A DNA stretch of 64,000 nucleotides from Pachypanchax playfairii (GCA_006937955.1 SSNP01000174.1:257320-321319), one strand, 5' to 3'; numbered from the stretch's first letter, positions 26,201 through 39,112 are shown. The notes: a model not told the origin generated them from the letters alone. Made by a program: numbers and translations.

Positions 26201-28285
26201 TGAAGCATCTTCCACTCCCTACCTGAGACACATAAGAACAAATTACAACAACTAAAACAATGTTTGTCAGACGTAAGGTAACACACTTACATTTCACACA
26301 CATGCACGCCTCCCACAACGCATTGTTAATTAATTCTAATTTGAACGGCTGTGGCCTCACCTCCTACACTCCTGCCATCTGATATCGCCCGGAGAAAACA
26401 TAATGGTTTCCTCCGTGAGGAATAAAAATGAGGCAAAAGCACTGAAAAAAAAAACTTGACTATGGCGATAAAGCTAAGAAACCATATCTCATTGCTGTTT
26501 TTTTGTAAGATCCTCAGAAGGATCCTCAGAAGGATCCTCAGTCTTGTTAGTTTCCTTGAACCAGTCAAAAATAAAGTTGAGACTCAGAGTAATTACTCTT
26601 GAGTTCATTGTGTTGTTGATGCCATCCTGACTGTTAGTGAGAGCAGGTGAGCAGTGGAGGGGGGGAGGGGTTGATCTGACTGGAGTGTCGGACTCTCCGA
26701 AGACTATAAGTGAATCAAGACGAGTCACTCCCGTGCAACAGATAATACTCACCACCAGCACGACATCCAACAATCACCTGACACCGGATCAGTTTGTCTT
26801 CCTCAGCTACCCGGAAGGAAACGACTGTAATTATATTTTTTAAGTAAACACTTATTGTTTTGCCAAGATCATAAAACTATCACCATATAGTTAAATATGA
26901 TCCAATTTAGGCTGCAAATTCATATGGAATCCTTTACTTATATACCACAATGCATCTTAGAACTGAGCAACACAATAAGCAACGGTGCATGATCAACTCC
27001 TGATATACAATTATTCTGCTCGTCTGATAATTCATAGTATTCCTGTGCCAGAGAACCAATCGTGTGCTGCTGGTTTAGAGTTGGTTTATAGCGATTGAGC
27101 CAAAATGGCTCGGCTATAAACCAACAGCTGAATATTGATTACAAAGGCCAAAGAGTCAAGTATCAGGGACGATCTTTCTGTGACTGAGTTATTTTAATCA
27201 ACCACTGTTGAAGGGAAAAGGTAGGAGATGATGAGTTGGTTCTTTTTGCTTGAGCCTGTGTGAATTTGAGTGTGTGTGCATGTGTTTATTTGCCTTAGTG
27301 TTAGCAACATATTTTGCACTGTTAGACAGATGTTAAGCTAAAAAACTTCCAAAAACTTGAGCGTTAACTGCTAGAATCAACCATGTCTGTTTATCTTTAG
27401 AACTCTCACAGGAACTTTAACAGAAGTACATCAGTGGATGTACAGTTTCAATAGATTTACTTTTGGAGTCAAGCTAATTCAAGATGGCCACTACAGCTTC
27501 AATCATCTTTAGAGCTGTTTTAAAGCATCTCAGTGGTATTTAAATTATGATTACAGTGTTTTTACCCAAAATCACAAAACCTGTTTTGTTTTCTAGGAAG
27601 TAGTTTCTGCATAGTAGCAGTAGCTCATTAGCCATTAGCCTCTGCACTGTGGGTGGAACCGTTGGCGCGGAGGATCCCCCCCACCCCCCCGTTGCTGAGA
27701 GCTCTCTGTCTATGTTACGCAAGAGCACAATAACACACAAAAAAACAAGATTTTCATCAGCATGGATCTTTAACAAAAACAAATAATTTATAGTTGGGTC
27801 AAGTTTACAGATACTGAGCTAAAATGTGCTATAAATACAAACGCGACCCTGTTATACTGTATTTTGTGAGACTGCTCATAATGATGTTGTTAAGATCAAA
27901 AATGGCAACAACTCCATTATTTCTCAACATAAGATGGCCTTGGTGTAAAACTCTGGTATGAAAGGTGGTGAGTGAAATGTCATCTTTCAATGAACATCAT
28001 GTTTTAATTTTATTAGAAATGTTTTATGAATTACGTATTGATTAATATTGAATCATAATCTAAGTATTTATCCTTATCTTTTTAGTAAATATACAGTAAC
28101 AACACATAGGCAGCAAGTCTAATCATTCGTGTCTTGATGTTTGTTTGATAAGCTTATAGTAATAATATTTTTGATATTGTGGAAAAAGAAACAAAGTCAA
28201 TTAGCAGTTAAAGAACATTTTCCATTTGACTGGAATCATTTAGAATTCTTAAGAATCACTAAGTGGTTCAAGATTAATGCTTAAA
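23220..28285. other. Intergenic DNA, no gene recognised
   Basis: Reading frames here are short and show no domain. A segment at about 25264-25678 begins CCTTTTCCACTGGC and ends near CAGTGGAAAGG, a weak inverted repeat suggesting another small DNA transposon. Triplicated GGATCCTCAGAA-like units occur near 26505-26540. Nothing else stands out. Confidence 0.45.
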
Positions 28286-28288
28286 TTT

Positions 28289-28640
28289 AGGAGCTGTACG
28301 GTGGAGCGTTTGGTAACACTTGTAGTAAGAAGGTCCTGGGTTCAAAACTGGGCCTTCCAAAGCCAAAGTTGACTTTCTGCATGAAGTTTGCGTGTTCTCT
28401 GTGTGGGTTTTCTCCAGGGACTCCAGCTTCATCCCACAGACCAACAACATGATTGTGGTTATTTGATAACTCTAAATTGTCCAGAGGAGTGTGTGTGTGT
28501 GGTTATTTCTCAATATGTGGCCCTGTGATCGACTGGTCACCTGTCCAGGTGTGACCCTGCCTCTCGCCCAATGACTGCTGGAGATAGACACCAACTCCCC
28601 ACGACCCTGAACAGGAGCAAGCGGGTAAAGATATGCAGGT
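28289..28640 (+). repeat. Fish tRNA-derived SINE-like repeat, second copy
   Basis: It is homologous to 22870-23215: AAGGTCCTGGGTTCAAAACT, TGTGTGGGTTTTCTCCAGGG, CCCTGTGATCGACTGGTCAC and the end CCTGAACAGGAGCAAGCGGG. It lies about 1 kb upstream of the cck promoter. Confidence 0.65.
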
Positions 28641-29217
28641 GATGTCACATTATTCAGGTAAAAGGTCTAAAGACTTGCTCCAAATCATTTCATAAAACAA
28701 TTCTGAGGGCTGTATCATCAGGGAATAAACAACCGCCAGAGGCGGTCTTTAACAGATTTTTTTATTATTAGACAGAAAACAATTAAGTCGGGATGTTAAC
28801 CTCCCTCATTAGTGTCCCCGAACACCTCAGACCTGGTTAACAGCCTCACTGAGGTTCCTGTCCACATTATCTCAGCAGGAATCTCTCCATGTACCCGAGC
28901 TGAGATCCTTATCCTGTCATACCTCAGCAGTCTGTCAACCTCATTTATAAACACGTTAACTCACAACAGCTGATCAATAGTCATCGACTCAGGCTGACTG
29001 ATTTGCTAGTGGGATCGATGGGTTGAGTTAATCCTGTGTGATTAGAGAGGGAGAGTCGGGTAGAAGACGGTGGGCGGATCATGTACGTGTCTCACTTCAA
29101 GCTCTTTCACAAAACTAAAAATTCCATTTTTTTTTGTTACGCCCACTTTTTTGGGCATCCGCTAAGATTTAATTTATGTGTGGGTGTGTGTGGCTACTGA
29201 CACCTACAGATATCTGA

Positions 29218-29220
<3 letters not shown>

Positions 29221-29270
<50 letters not shown>
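29221..29270. repeat. AC dinucleotide microsatellite
   Basis: About 22 AC units, nearly uninterrupted, about 360 bp upstream of the cck TATA box. Confidence 0.95.
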
Positions 29271-29271
<1 letters not shown>

Positions 29272-29580
29272 CACCACTCCATAACAGTAACACGATTGCA
29301 TGTTCTAAATGCTGAATTAACCAAAATCTCAACTCTTTAATATTACAACAGCTCATTGAAGTGAAACCTCTGATGCAGATTGTTCAGCTTTACACGCATG
29401 ACTCACCTTAACATGTGAAGCGACTGAACACATTGTTAATTCATGACAAACAGCTCCTGGTTTACAGTTTTTATGACAAGCAAACAGATAATAAATCTGA
29501 AACCAGCTACATTCAGGCTGTAACAACCGGGCTCACAGTAGACTCTAAAATCACAGAATACACGACGTGCACAGAGAAGC

Positions 29581-29581
<1 letters not shown>

Positions 29582-29611
<30 letters not shown>
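29582..29611. repeat. AC dinucleotide run beside the cck core promoter
   Basis: About 15 AC units ending 22 bp upstream of the TATA box. Length changes here would alter promoter spacing. Confidence 0.95.
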
Positions 29612-29613
<2 letters not shown>

Positions 29614-29633
29614 AGAGGGGGCTGAGCGGTGAG

Positions 29634-29720
29634 TATAAAAGGGGCATCCTTCTCACTCATCAGATAAGTGCTCTCCTCATTCTTACACACTCCTTAAACA
29701 AGCTGAGCCTTTTTCTCAAG
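29634..29720 (+). promoter_or_regulatory. cck: cck core promoter (TATA box) and untranslated exon 1
   Basis: TATAAAAG at 29634-29641 predicts transcription start near 29664. The following bases to 29720 end in CTCAAG and are followed by the splice donor GTAAGG at 29721, so they form a short 5' untranslated exon of about 55 bp. CCK genes in vertebrates have a non-coding first exon, which fits. No classic CRE/E-box pair is obvious. The nearest candidate is the partial ACGACGTGC at about 29562. Confidence 0.7.
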
Positions 29721-30307
29721 GTAAGGAAATTCTTTTTTTATGGCAGATTGAGATGAAAACATTTTATGAGAATTTCAGAATTTTGATCATTAATTTGCAA
29801 TAAAAAAAATGTGCAAAAGGACAAATTGAAACATTTTTATTAGATTTATCATTCTAAATAATAATAAAAATAAATACAGTTCTAATTTGTGTCTGTAAAT
29901 TTAAATTATTAAATTATTCTTATTTTTATTTTATTTTGTAGACTACTGCTTTATTTTGATTTACAGAATGTGTATTAGGAGATTTGGTCCAAAGTAGAGT
30001 TTTTTTCTCTGCTCTGAAGTCAGTTTATTTTGATCAGCTGATGTTGCCTGTGATGTTCAGACCCAGTTCGGCGACCGGAGCTGCTGTAATGCGAGCTGCG
30101 TCCCTGGACAGCGGTCTGAATACGCTGCTCTGATTCACTCCTTTTCACTGGCGTCAGACGGATCATTATCTGTGAAAAAGCAGTTGTCTGGCAGACGGTC
30201 CGATCTGTCTGGTTGTGGACTGTTTGCTGTGAATCCAAACTGCGCTGCATGTCCACTTCCTGCTCATTAAACCTCCCCTGTTGTGTGCTCCTTCCCCGGT
30301 GTTTCAG

Positions 30308-32613
30308 ATGACTGTAGGACTGTGTGTGTGTGTTGTGCTGGTGGTCCTGTGTTCAAGCTGTGTGGGACTCCCTTTCTCCACGCAGCCTTTAGAAGAGGGT
30401 CGACGCTCCATCTCCTCCGCCTCTGGAGGTACCACTCTCTTAAGTTCCAAAAGTTCTTATCACATAAGTTCCCCCTGTCTAACACCTGATCTTGTTTTTG
30501 TGTGTCGAACAGCTCGCCTTGAGGTTGATGCCCACAGCTTGGAAGAACCCCACCTCCGACACAGCCGCTCCAACCCCCATCTGAAAACTCTTCCTCTGGC
30601 TGAAGAAGATGCAGATTCCCGTGCAAACCTCAGTGAGCTGCTCGCAAGACTCATCTCCTCCAGAAAAGGTGTGTGAGAGGAACATGTATCTGTTTGTATA
30701 GATCTCCCACCAGCTATATTGAAATATATATTAAAAAAAACATCTGGAAGAATCAGTGTTATCGGATTAGGCTGATTTTTATTGGCAAAAGCTTTTTTTC
30801 TGTCATTCTTTCCCCCTCGGTCATGGCTAATTACTGGAACTAGTGCAAAGCCAGCTTTGTAAAATGAATTAGTGGCTCTGAAAAGCTTTTGTGGTTTGAA
30901 AGAGTGTGTATTAGTGTGTTCATTCTTCCGGCCATTCCCCCTCTTACAATCTTACACCATCTTTTTTTTTCAGATCTGCCTAATCGTTTGATCTTGTTTG
31001 TTTTCCTTCTGTAATTTTATTATTTCAGACTTCCACAGTTTGACAGTTTCATGCAGATTTTCTACTGAGATTCCAGATGTTTGAACTGACTCATTACGTG
31101 CTTCTTTTCTCTCTGCTGAGTTATTTTTCTAGTCTGAATCGTGAGCATGTTCACAGAGCTGCACAAAGATCGCTGAATGTTGTAACACATTCAGAAACAG
31201 GCTAAATATTCTTCATGAAGCTCTTCAGAGCTTGTATTTGAGAATTTTTAGGATGTGTTTACAGATAAATACACTCAATTAATCAAAAAATTGTTTTTTT
31301 CTGAGAGTTACGTGACTTTTTTCTGCCTTTAGACAAACAAACCAACAAAAATCTCCAGAACTGGAACTCTGATGTTCTTTCCTCCTAAAGTTTCTGCCCT
31401 TCAGTTGCATAATCCATTTCAAGACAGTATGAGGAAAAAAAGATGAATAAATATAAACTTGGAACTTGTTAAGTCAGACACAGAAATCTATAAAATGCCG
31501 GAGGGTGCTCTGAAACTGATTCGCCTTCAGGGACTTGGTTTTAGAGCGTGTGTGTTTGTGGGCGTCTGTGTTCATGTTCTCGCTGCTCACTTGCATGTTT
31601 TGGCGTGGGAGGTGTCGTTGTCGAGCCTTCTGCGGCACACCAGGAAACTAAAGCACCGTGTGTGTGTGTGTGTGTTTGTGTTGTGTGGGAGGATGTGGGT
31701 GGAGTGAAAAGTGCATCTCTGTCAGCGAGCAATTGATCACTGAGCAGAAAGCAGCTTCGCTTCACTCCAAGTTTAATAAATAAATAAATCACAAACTGAA
31801 ATTTGGAGATCAGAAGTACAAGATGTTGGGGGGGGTCAAACCCGGTGCGTGTGCTGAAAGTAGAAGCTAATGAGAGATTGTCAAGCTCAAGTCCAGCTGT
31901 TGTTGCTGTATTTTCCTCTTTTGTGTGGCCATTAAAAAGAGTTTATGATTGATCCATTAATAAATAATTAAAATGTTCAGAAGCAAATCCACCTCACATG
32001 CAGTAAATCACACAAACATGCTTTTTGTTGTTGTTTTTTTAGATATAAACACTGAAACTTGTGCATAAACGTAGCTGTTAGGTCTTATTTTAATGCTGTT
32101 GATTTGAATAAAAAAACTGTTAAATTTGGACATTTTTCCTCTTTAAAGCTTCAACATATATATTTATTAAAGCTTCATTCTGGAACTGGTTAGTCTGTGA
32201 GAGCAGCATTCAGCACAAACTCACACGTCTCAAACTGGCACATTTTGATCAGTTATGCCAATAAAAGTCTTTTGGATCTTTCAGAAAGTCTCTGAGAATT
32301 AAAAGTTTTCCTATCAAAATAAGAGCATCTAAAGAAGCCAGAAAAAAGAACCACAACGCTGTGAAGTGTTCTGACATCCTAAGAGGAATACAGATTTCAC
32401 CCATGCTCTTTCATTTTTTTCTCTCTTCCTCCTCCCACGATCTCCCCCCCAACCTTCCTCCTCCTCATGCCTCCAGGTTCTGTGCGTAGAAACTCAATGG
32501 CCAACAGCAGAGGTGGCGGACTGAGCACCAACCATCGGATATCAGACAGGGACTACGTGGGGTGGATGGATTTTGGCCGGCGCAGTGCAGAAGAGTACGA
32601 GTACTCCTCATAA
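30308..32613 (+). CDS. cck: Preprocholecystokinin (CCK), three coding exons
   Basis: Exons are 30308-30428, 30513-30668 and 32477-32613, giving 137 residues. The ATG is the first codon after the splice acceptor TTTCAG. Residues 1 to about 20 form a signal peptide (MTVGLCVCVVLVVLCSSCVG). The hormone is DYVGWMDF at residues 118-125, preceded by Arg-Asp and followed by GRR, the amidation and dibasic cleavage signal, then the conserved tail SAEEYEYSS. All phases match (phase 1 at both introns). Length is normal for fish preproCCK. The peptide is secreted by gut endocrine cells and neurons and acts on CCK receptors to control digestion and satiety. The tyrosine beside the aspartates is the usual sulfation site. 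Position 3 of CCK-8 is Val here, Met in mammals. The gene converges with trak1, as in human. Which of the two teleost cck paralogues this is cannot be decided from the window. Confidence 0.95.
30429..30512 (+). other. cck: 84-bp frame-preserving intron in cck
   Basis: The donor GAG|GTACCA and acceptor CGAACAG|CTCG split a GCT codon. The intron is 84 bp, a multiple of three, with no in-frame stop, so the exon-intron-exon sequence is one open frame of 131 codons. Retention would insert 28 residues into the propeptide without touching the CCK peptide. The spliced form has a more typical CCK length and is preferred. Confidence 0.65.
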
Positions 32614-32839
32614 GGAGACGCCGCTGCGCTTCAGGAAAAAAACATCTGCAAGCTCACAATAAGAGTCTATTTATGATGTATTTGTTGTACATTTGTTTGT
32701 AAAACTGTAATAATGCAATATTCATACTGTATGCCAAATTTTACAGAAAAGCACTCATTGTATGTTTCACATTTGTTTATCTGGTTTCTTTATGATTTGG
32801 GTGAAAAGGGATTTGGGTCTGTTGAGACTAACTGGACTG

Positions 32840-32845
32840 AATAAA
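32840..32845 (+). terminator. cck: cck poly(A) signal
   Basis: AATAAA lies 227 bp after the cck stop codon (TAA at 32611-32613), preceded by ACTGGACTG and followed by a short A-rich stretch and GTGTGTG, which fits a cleavage/polyadenylation site. Confidence 0.75.
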
Positions 32846-33613
32846 GATTTAAAAAGAACTGTGTGTGAACGGTTTTACTGAAATCTGCTCTTTTGGTTTA
32901 GATGCATTTTAACAGAACATTCACATGTTTGTATGAATGCACATGAGGCTGCATCTGTTATTAAACTGATCTCAGAACAACAGCATGAAATAAGAATTAA
33001 ACTCCAGAAAATGACCAACTTCTGTAGAGTCTTCATGCTTTTCTGCTCAATGTCTACTAAAAATGTACATTTTGATTAATAAATTCATGAAATGCTAATT
33101 TAATCTTTCCCTCCAAACAGAGACATTTTAAAATCACACTTAGCATGTGAAGTACACTGACATGACGTGTTTGACCAATCAGCAGCTGAAATCTTCAGAG
33201 TTTGAATAAATGCAGATGAAGCCAGATGAGGAAAATAACCAGATATTTACAAATCCTGACAATCGAGTTGGTTCATTTTCATCCACAGAGTGTCTTACAA
33301 CACCCTCTGCACACCACACTCATAATCAGATCAGTTTATCATGTGACAGGAAAGAATCCTGCAAGGTTTAGAGGAAAATCTGAATAAAGTTAGTAATGCC
33401 ACTAAATATGAATGTTTAATCATCTTTTACTGTCTGACTGCAGCTTACAGAAACGACTCTCCAGCTGCATGTTCCAGCTCCTTCCCACAGATGTTCATCA
33501 GGATTTAGATCAAGGCTCACAGAATAACTTCAGAATAAGCAGATGTTTTGCTCTTGGCGCATCCTCAGGTGTTACTATCTTCTTGGAGGTGTCAGGTGTC
33601 AATTCTGCTGCTG

Positions 33614-34379
33614 TTTGTGTGAGTGTTTTCACCTGTGTTTCAGGGGCGTGGCAGCCATCATCGGCAGGTGGATCCAGTTACCTTCATCAGCCCCTGGGCT
33701 TAAGAGGGGAGCAGTTGCAGAGAGCAGGCGCCAGATCGTTCCACTCTGATTTGTGGATCTCCTCACCACGGTTCCCATACTGTGGTCTACCTGATCCAGC
33801 CCCTGCTCCTAACAGCTCCCAGGCTGTCGTCTTCTGCATCGTGGACCTCCTCAGTGGTTTCCATACCACCTCCGTTCAGGACCTCCCAGGTGACGGTCTC
33901 CATACCGGTCTCCTCCCCGTCTCTCTCTGGACCTCCTCTGGCTTGCTTCTGCACCGCTCCTCCAGCTCTCAGGATCCGCCTGCCACACTTAAAGCCTGTC
34001 TGTCCGCCCTCCACTGACACTCACACTCCAGCCTCAGCAGACTGGCACCTGCATGCTCCTCCAGGACTCCTGCAATTCATCGCCACAGTAAGCCACTCCT
34101 CCTCATCATTACTCCTCACCCCTCTTTGCCATACAGTCAGTAACCTCTGCTCTCCTCCACCTGTCCAGACCGGGCCGTTCCTGTCAGCGGCTGCTGACCC
34201 GCTCCTGCTGCACCCGCAGAAGCATACTTAGTTTTTGTATCATTGTAACTATGATTCTGTTTCACTTGTGCTATAGAGTTATTAAACTCTCCTTTTTTTG
34301 AACTCTCACCTCCTGTTCACTGGTCTGGAGTATGTTGCTTGATTTAGAGTCCATTATAGAAACTGATAAATCATGACAG
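33614..34379 (+). mobile_element. Possible solo LTR
   Basis: C-rich sequence with a TTATTAAACTCTCC polyadenylation-like region near 34278 ends in AATCATGACAGG at 34379. It has the same terminal layout as 8934 and 14306. Long overlapping frames on both strands (for example 33412-34017 and 33782-34231) reflect base composition and lack domains. The left border is a guess. Confidence 0.35.
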
Positions 34380-34974
34380 GAGGACCTTTGACTGAGACCA
34401 AGATTTCTGATGCAACACGTTTCACTACAAAATGATTTGATAGTCTTTAGGTTTTATTGCAACCTGCACAGATTCAAGACAATCTGTACCAAAATCCAGC
34501 AAAGTAGCTCCCAAAACTAACCCAATATCCCTCCATGTTTCACAGTAGGTCTGGGGTTCTTTTCTTTTAAAGTCTCATTTTTACTTCTGTAAACAGAACT
34601 GAGCCGAGCTACGATGCCAAGATCTTCTCCCAGATGGTTTAGTGCTTGTCAACATACCTTATGGTGAATTCCAGTCTGGCTTTGTTGTGTTTTTGTGTGT
34701 GTGTGTGTCAGTAGTGGAACTCCTGGAGCCCACTATGGTTCCACATGTTTCAGATGGTGTAATCAATTATGTATCTTGAGGTTGGAATTCATTTTGAATG
34801 GTCTTCTTGCTTCTTTACCATCCTCTCTATATATCTGATCAATGTGCATTTCCTCATCTATCCATATTCTGGGAGGTCGGCTAGATGAACCTTCTACTCT
34901 TTACCAGCTGAGGTCAGAGGAACATGAAGCTGCTTGGAGATGATCTAGTATCCTTTACCTTTAAAGAGGCCATT

Positions 34975-35517
34975 CCATTAAAAACTCCACAGGTGTTCTT
35001 ACCTTCATAGTGGGTGTGAAAACAGGTCAACAACTTCTCTTTCAGTTTTTATCTGTCAAACTACACAGGTGGCGATAACACCCGAGTTCTCCCGAGTCCG
35101 AACGGCCTGTATCTGTTTCATCACAACTCCTTTGTTCATTAGTATTCGGCAGCTCCTGCAGTTGAAACCACGCCTAGCATGCTGCTCACTAAAAAGCTGT
35201 AGCATAAGACGTAGCAAACAGGAAGACACGACATCTGATGTTGCCATGTGCAGCGGGGCAGGAAACAGTATACCTTGCTCTCATAGGCTAGTTTGTTAGC
35301 CAATCAGAGTCCAGCAAATTTGAATAATGAATATGAACGAGCTGCTGACGAAGCAGCCTGAGGGAAGGAGCCGTAACCACCCGAAGTTTAACACAGACAG
35401 ATTAAAAGGTCTGTTAATCAGTGTTTCCTAACGTTTTTAGATATAAAATATTTCATATTACTGTTTAATACTTAAGAAATAACCACAAAGTCCTGAAATT
35501 GGTATGAAATGGCCTCT
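34975..35517 (+). mobile_element. TTAA-type MITE, family 1, best-preserved copy
   Basis: TTAA flanks both ends (34971-34974 and 35518-35521). Termini AGAGGCCATTCC and the inverse GAAATGGCCTCT form the inverted repeat. Length is 543 bp and no transposase is encoded. Homologous copies lie at 12991-13574 (reverse) and 52412-52994. The TTAA duplication points to Kolobok or piggyBac transposition. The companion THAP element at 15387 favours Kolobok. Confidence 0.75.
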
Positions 35518-36763
35518 TTAACATGAAGATCTACAATCTTCTCTCTGGTCTTTGCTTTATCTGGTCTATGTTCAGTGTGGTACACCATGATATCAAACAA
35601 CACAAGATCCTGTTTGTTCCCTTTAAACAGACTGAACAGCTGATAAAAAGCTTGAAGACACACGTCACACTAATTACAGAACAAACATTAGTTTAAAGTG
35701 TTCCTGTAGTACAGTAACGGTCAGTCGTTCCTTGAGGTGGTATCATTTCTGTTGTTTGTTTTCTAACTTTATTCTGTTGACCCATAATCAACATCTGATT
35801 TTTCATGGGTTAATTTTCAGTAAATACTTTTGTCTCAAGTCATCTCAGTGCGCTTGCGCTTGTGGGACGAATGGGACACAGAGTCTGGTTGATGATGTCA
35901 CACTGAGAGTGACTGATAACCTGTCTGGAGTACAAGCACGATGCCTGAACAGCCTCTAGAGGATAGAAAATACACAAATGTCTAATATGGATTTGATTTA
36001 TTTATGATCAGTAATTACTGACTAAAAATTCAGACCAAACTGAAATAACAGGCTCGTTCATTCAAATCAACAACTTTAATATTTCAGTAGCAGCTGGACT
36101 TTGTTTTAGTTGTTTGTTTCATTCTGCTCCTTTGATAACATCATTTTAGGTTCAGTAAAACCATCATGTGGAGACCATCTGCACCTCCTGTGTTGCAGAT
36201 CTCAGTATCTTCTTGGTGCTGTAGCTCAGAAGAGACTTAATAGCTTTATGATAGTAAAACTTTTAACATTATGCAAACTGTTAATACGAGGTTTAAACAT
36301 CATGATTGCTGCACACTCTCTGGATATTTTTGTCATTTGACATTAACATTTCTATTGCTCCCTCTGACATTATTCTCTTGACTGTAATGGGATAAAAACT
36401 GGAATAAACTGCCTTGAAGACGGGCGAGTCTTCAGAAAAGCTCATTTAAATGTACTAAAAGGCTGTGAATAATGTTACTGTCTGTGATGTAAATTATGTT
36501 TGACATTTTTATTCCATGGAATCAGAGGATTTGCCTGGTTGTTGATGCTCAGTAAATTAGTATTAAAAAAGTGAGAATAAGGATATAGAAAATAATTAAT
36601 AATTTGCTAAAGTTTTAAAATTATTAGCTTTGTACTTGTTGACAGATTACAGATTTTTTTCTGTTTTTACTGATGACACTTTACTGTCGTTGTTTTAAGC
36701 TGTTTTATTGTGTTTGTTAAATATTCATATTTTTGTGTCTCTAACATCACCAAACATTAAAAC

Positions 36764-37109
36764 TAGAGATGCAACGATGCCACTTTTTTCAAACCGATAC
36801 GATACCGATACTTGTATTCTGAGTACTTGCCGATACCAAGTACCAATGCTGATACTTCTACCACACAAAAAATGCAATGAATTGGAAGACAGGTTTTATT
36901 TTCTTCACTGCTTGTTACAACAAACGATGTTGTACTTGATAAAAACAATAAAATATTAATAAAAATGACACAAAACTACAATTTCAAGTGAAAAATAAAC
37001 ATTTTCTGTGAAGTTATTGCAGTTTCCACATTTTAAATATTGTGTACTGATACGAGTACATTAGAATGGTATCGGCCCTGATACCAGTATCAGTATCAGT
37101 GCATCCCTA
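36764..37109. mobile_element. hAT-type MITE, copy 2, with 8-bp target duplication
   Basis: The ends are TAGAGATGCAACGATGCC and CAGTGCATCCCTA. The exact 8-bp duplication ATTAAAAC lies at 36756-36763 and 37110-37117. An 8-bp duplication and TAGGGATG-type ends indicate the hAT superfamily. Interior CCGATAC blocks match copies 1 and 3. Confidence 0.8.
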
Positions 37110-38101
37110 ATTAAAACCATATAGATTAGAATTACAATTAGCTGTGTGTATATATTTAAGAGACCCTCTACATTGTAGAGTTGAATGAAAATCCTACATT
37201 CCTAAAATTTGATCATGTCCAGCTTAGAAAAGGTTCTGAAAATAACAAAACTATCAATAATTAACCTCTCAGATCCATAAGTTATTTGTTACATTCTTGC
37301 TAATCTGTCAAAAGCAGTAACAGGAATCATGATCAGTTTTTGGAGACTGAATTATAAAAAAACTCTACAAACAAGAAGCATTGAGTAAACAACATGGTTT
37401 CTATACAAACTTCTGGGATTTTTATTTGGTTTCTTTGTTTTCAAGTGTGTGTGTGGGGGGGTCTCAGCTCCAAATCAGCCACAGATCATTGTGTTTTTTC
37501 AAATCCATTTGGGCACATGTCCAGAAATATGTGGATCACATTTTTAACACGATCCCCAGAGGATGCTGTAGTGGCCCAAAAAATCTGCTGCAGGAACTAA
37601 ATATAACCTCAATTCCAAAAGATGTTCCAAAAAGTTGGAATGGTGCGTAAAATATGAATAAATTCAGAATCTCATATTTTATTTCCTGCTGAACATAAAC
37701 ATCATGTTGAAACTGGATTATTTCACCATTTCGTAGAAAGTTTAATCTCATTTTTAATCTGATAGTGAGACATCCTAAGATTCTTAGAACAGAGTGATGT
37801 TTCCCCGCTGTCTTCTTTTAACATCTGTCTGTAAACATCTGGGAAGTGAGGACAAAAGCTGCTGGAGTTTTATCAGATACAGGATTCTTCTTTTCGGGTT
37901 TTTTTCCATTCAAAAGGAGCTCACGTGTAATGTCTTCTACAAAATAGTGAAATATCTCAGATTAATCTGTTATGTTGTTTATTTTGCAGCTTTGGGGCAG
38001 ATCTGATTAAAACTACCATGTGAAAAGAGGAAGCTGCAGAAAACACCAAGTTTGAACCATAAACACAAACAATAACAAAACGTAGGAACATAATGTGTTA
38101 A

Positions 38102-39053
38102 AGAACAACTCACCCTCTCCCCCTTCCCACAGATTACATCCTTGAGTGAACTGTCTTTTTGAAAAATGCATCTAAAGGAGGCGGAGCCTGGGGACCAGAG
38201 TACATGAGGTGAGGTGGCAGGCTGAGCTGTGATTGACATGTTGCCCTACACACACAACCAGCTGCCAGAGAGGAAACTGCTTCTATGGATGGTTGATATT
38301 TCTGTAAAGTGCCTTGAAATAACTTTGTTATGAACTGGCACTTTATAAATAAATAAACTTGAAACTTGAACAGTGGAGCTGAATGGTCCTGGTCCGTATC
38401 GTTTTGAGCTGATAGTTCACCCTGCAACGGCTTAGCAGCATGGAATGGAGCTCTTCTCTTAGTGGTACATTGTTGTTAGCAAGAGTGCTAAAGCTACGTT
38501 TAGATTAGCTCGAGTGATATCGTGTGACTCTGCTGTTTTGCAGAGAGGTGTCTGAGTAAATGCCTGAATAAAAATACCCGAGCATGATGAGAAAATAACA
38601 AGTACAAATCACATCCACTGCAGTAAAATTGAAGTCTTTGCCCTGATTTCATTATTATTTTACTGATATTATGTATTCCTTTTGTTGTAGTTTTCAGCCA
38701 GTTGCTCTAAATCCCTGTGTGCAGCTCTTTGGTGAGATGCTGGAGACGGCGGGCGGGCGGGGACGAGTGTGTCTGACTGAGTGATGGTTTTATACTCCAG
38801 GAGGCGTGTCTTAGAGACAACGCCAGTGACATAGACATGAGCGCTGATGTAAGCATGCGCTCAGCCAATCACAAATTTCAAATGCAGTAGCCATCTTTCA
38901 ACCCTAAGAGGGCAGCACTAAGATGTTTTTAGACCAAAAAGTGTAGAATTTAATAAGTTTATGTCAAAAAATGCCCAGAAACTGAAAGGTTGCATTAAAG
39001 ACCCACTAATACAGTTTATAAGCAGAAAAAAGCTGTTTTGAGGGTGAGTTGCT
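38102..39053. mobile_element. TTAA-type MITE, family 4
   Basis: The left end is TTAA then AGAACAACTCACCCTC, and the right end is GAGGGTGAGTTGCT then TTAC, a decayed TTAA. Length is 952 bp. Inside it a retroposon tail (38295-38371) matches the one at 8285-8352, so it has been hit by, or has captured, a retroposon. No transposase is visible. Confidence 0.65.
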
Positions 39054-39112
39054 TTACAAAATCACAAGGACTTTTCACACCCACTGTCAAACAATTTTAT
39101 GGAGAAGCCTTA

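Noticed and set aside
33412..34231. Overlapping plus frames of 201 and 149 codons
   Set aside because: The segment is C-rich and LTR-like, both frames are open by composition, and no motif or start context supports a gene.
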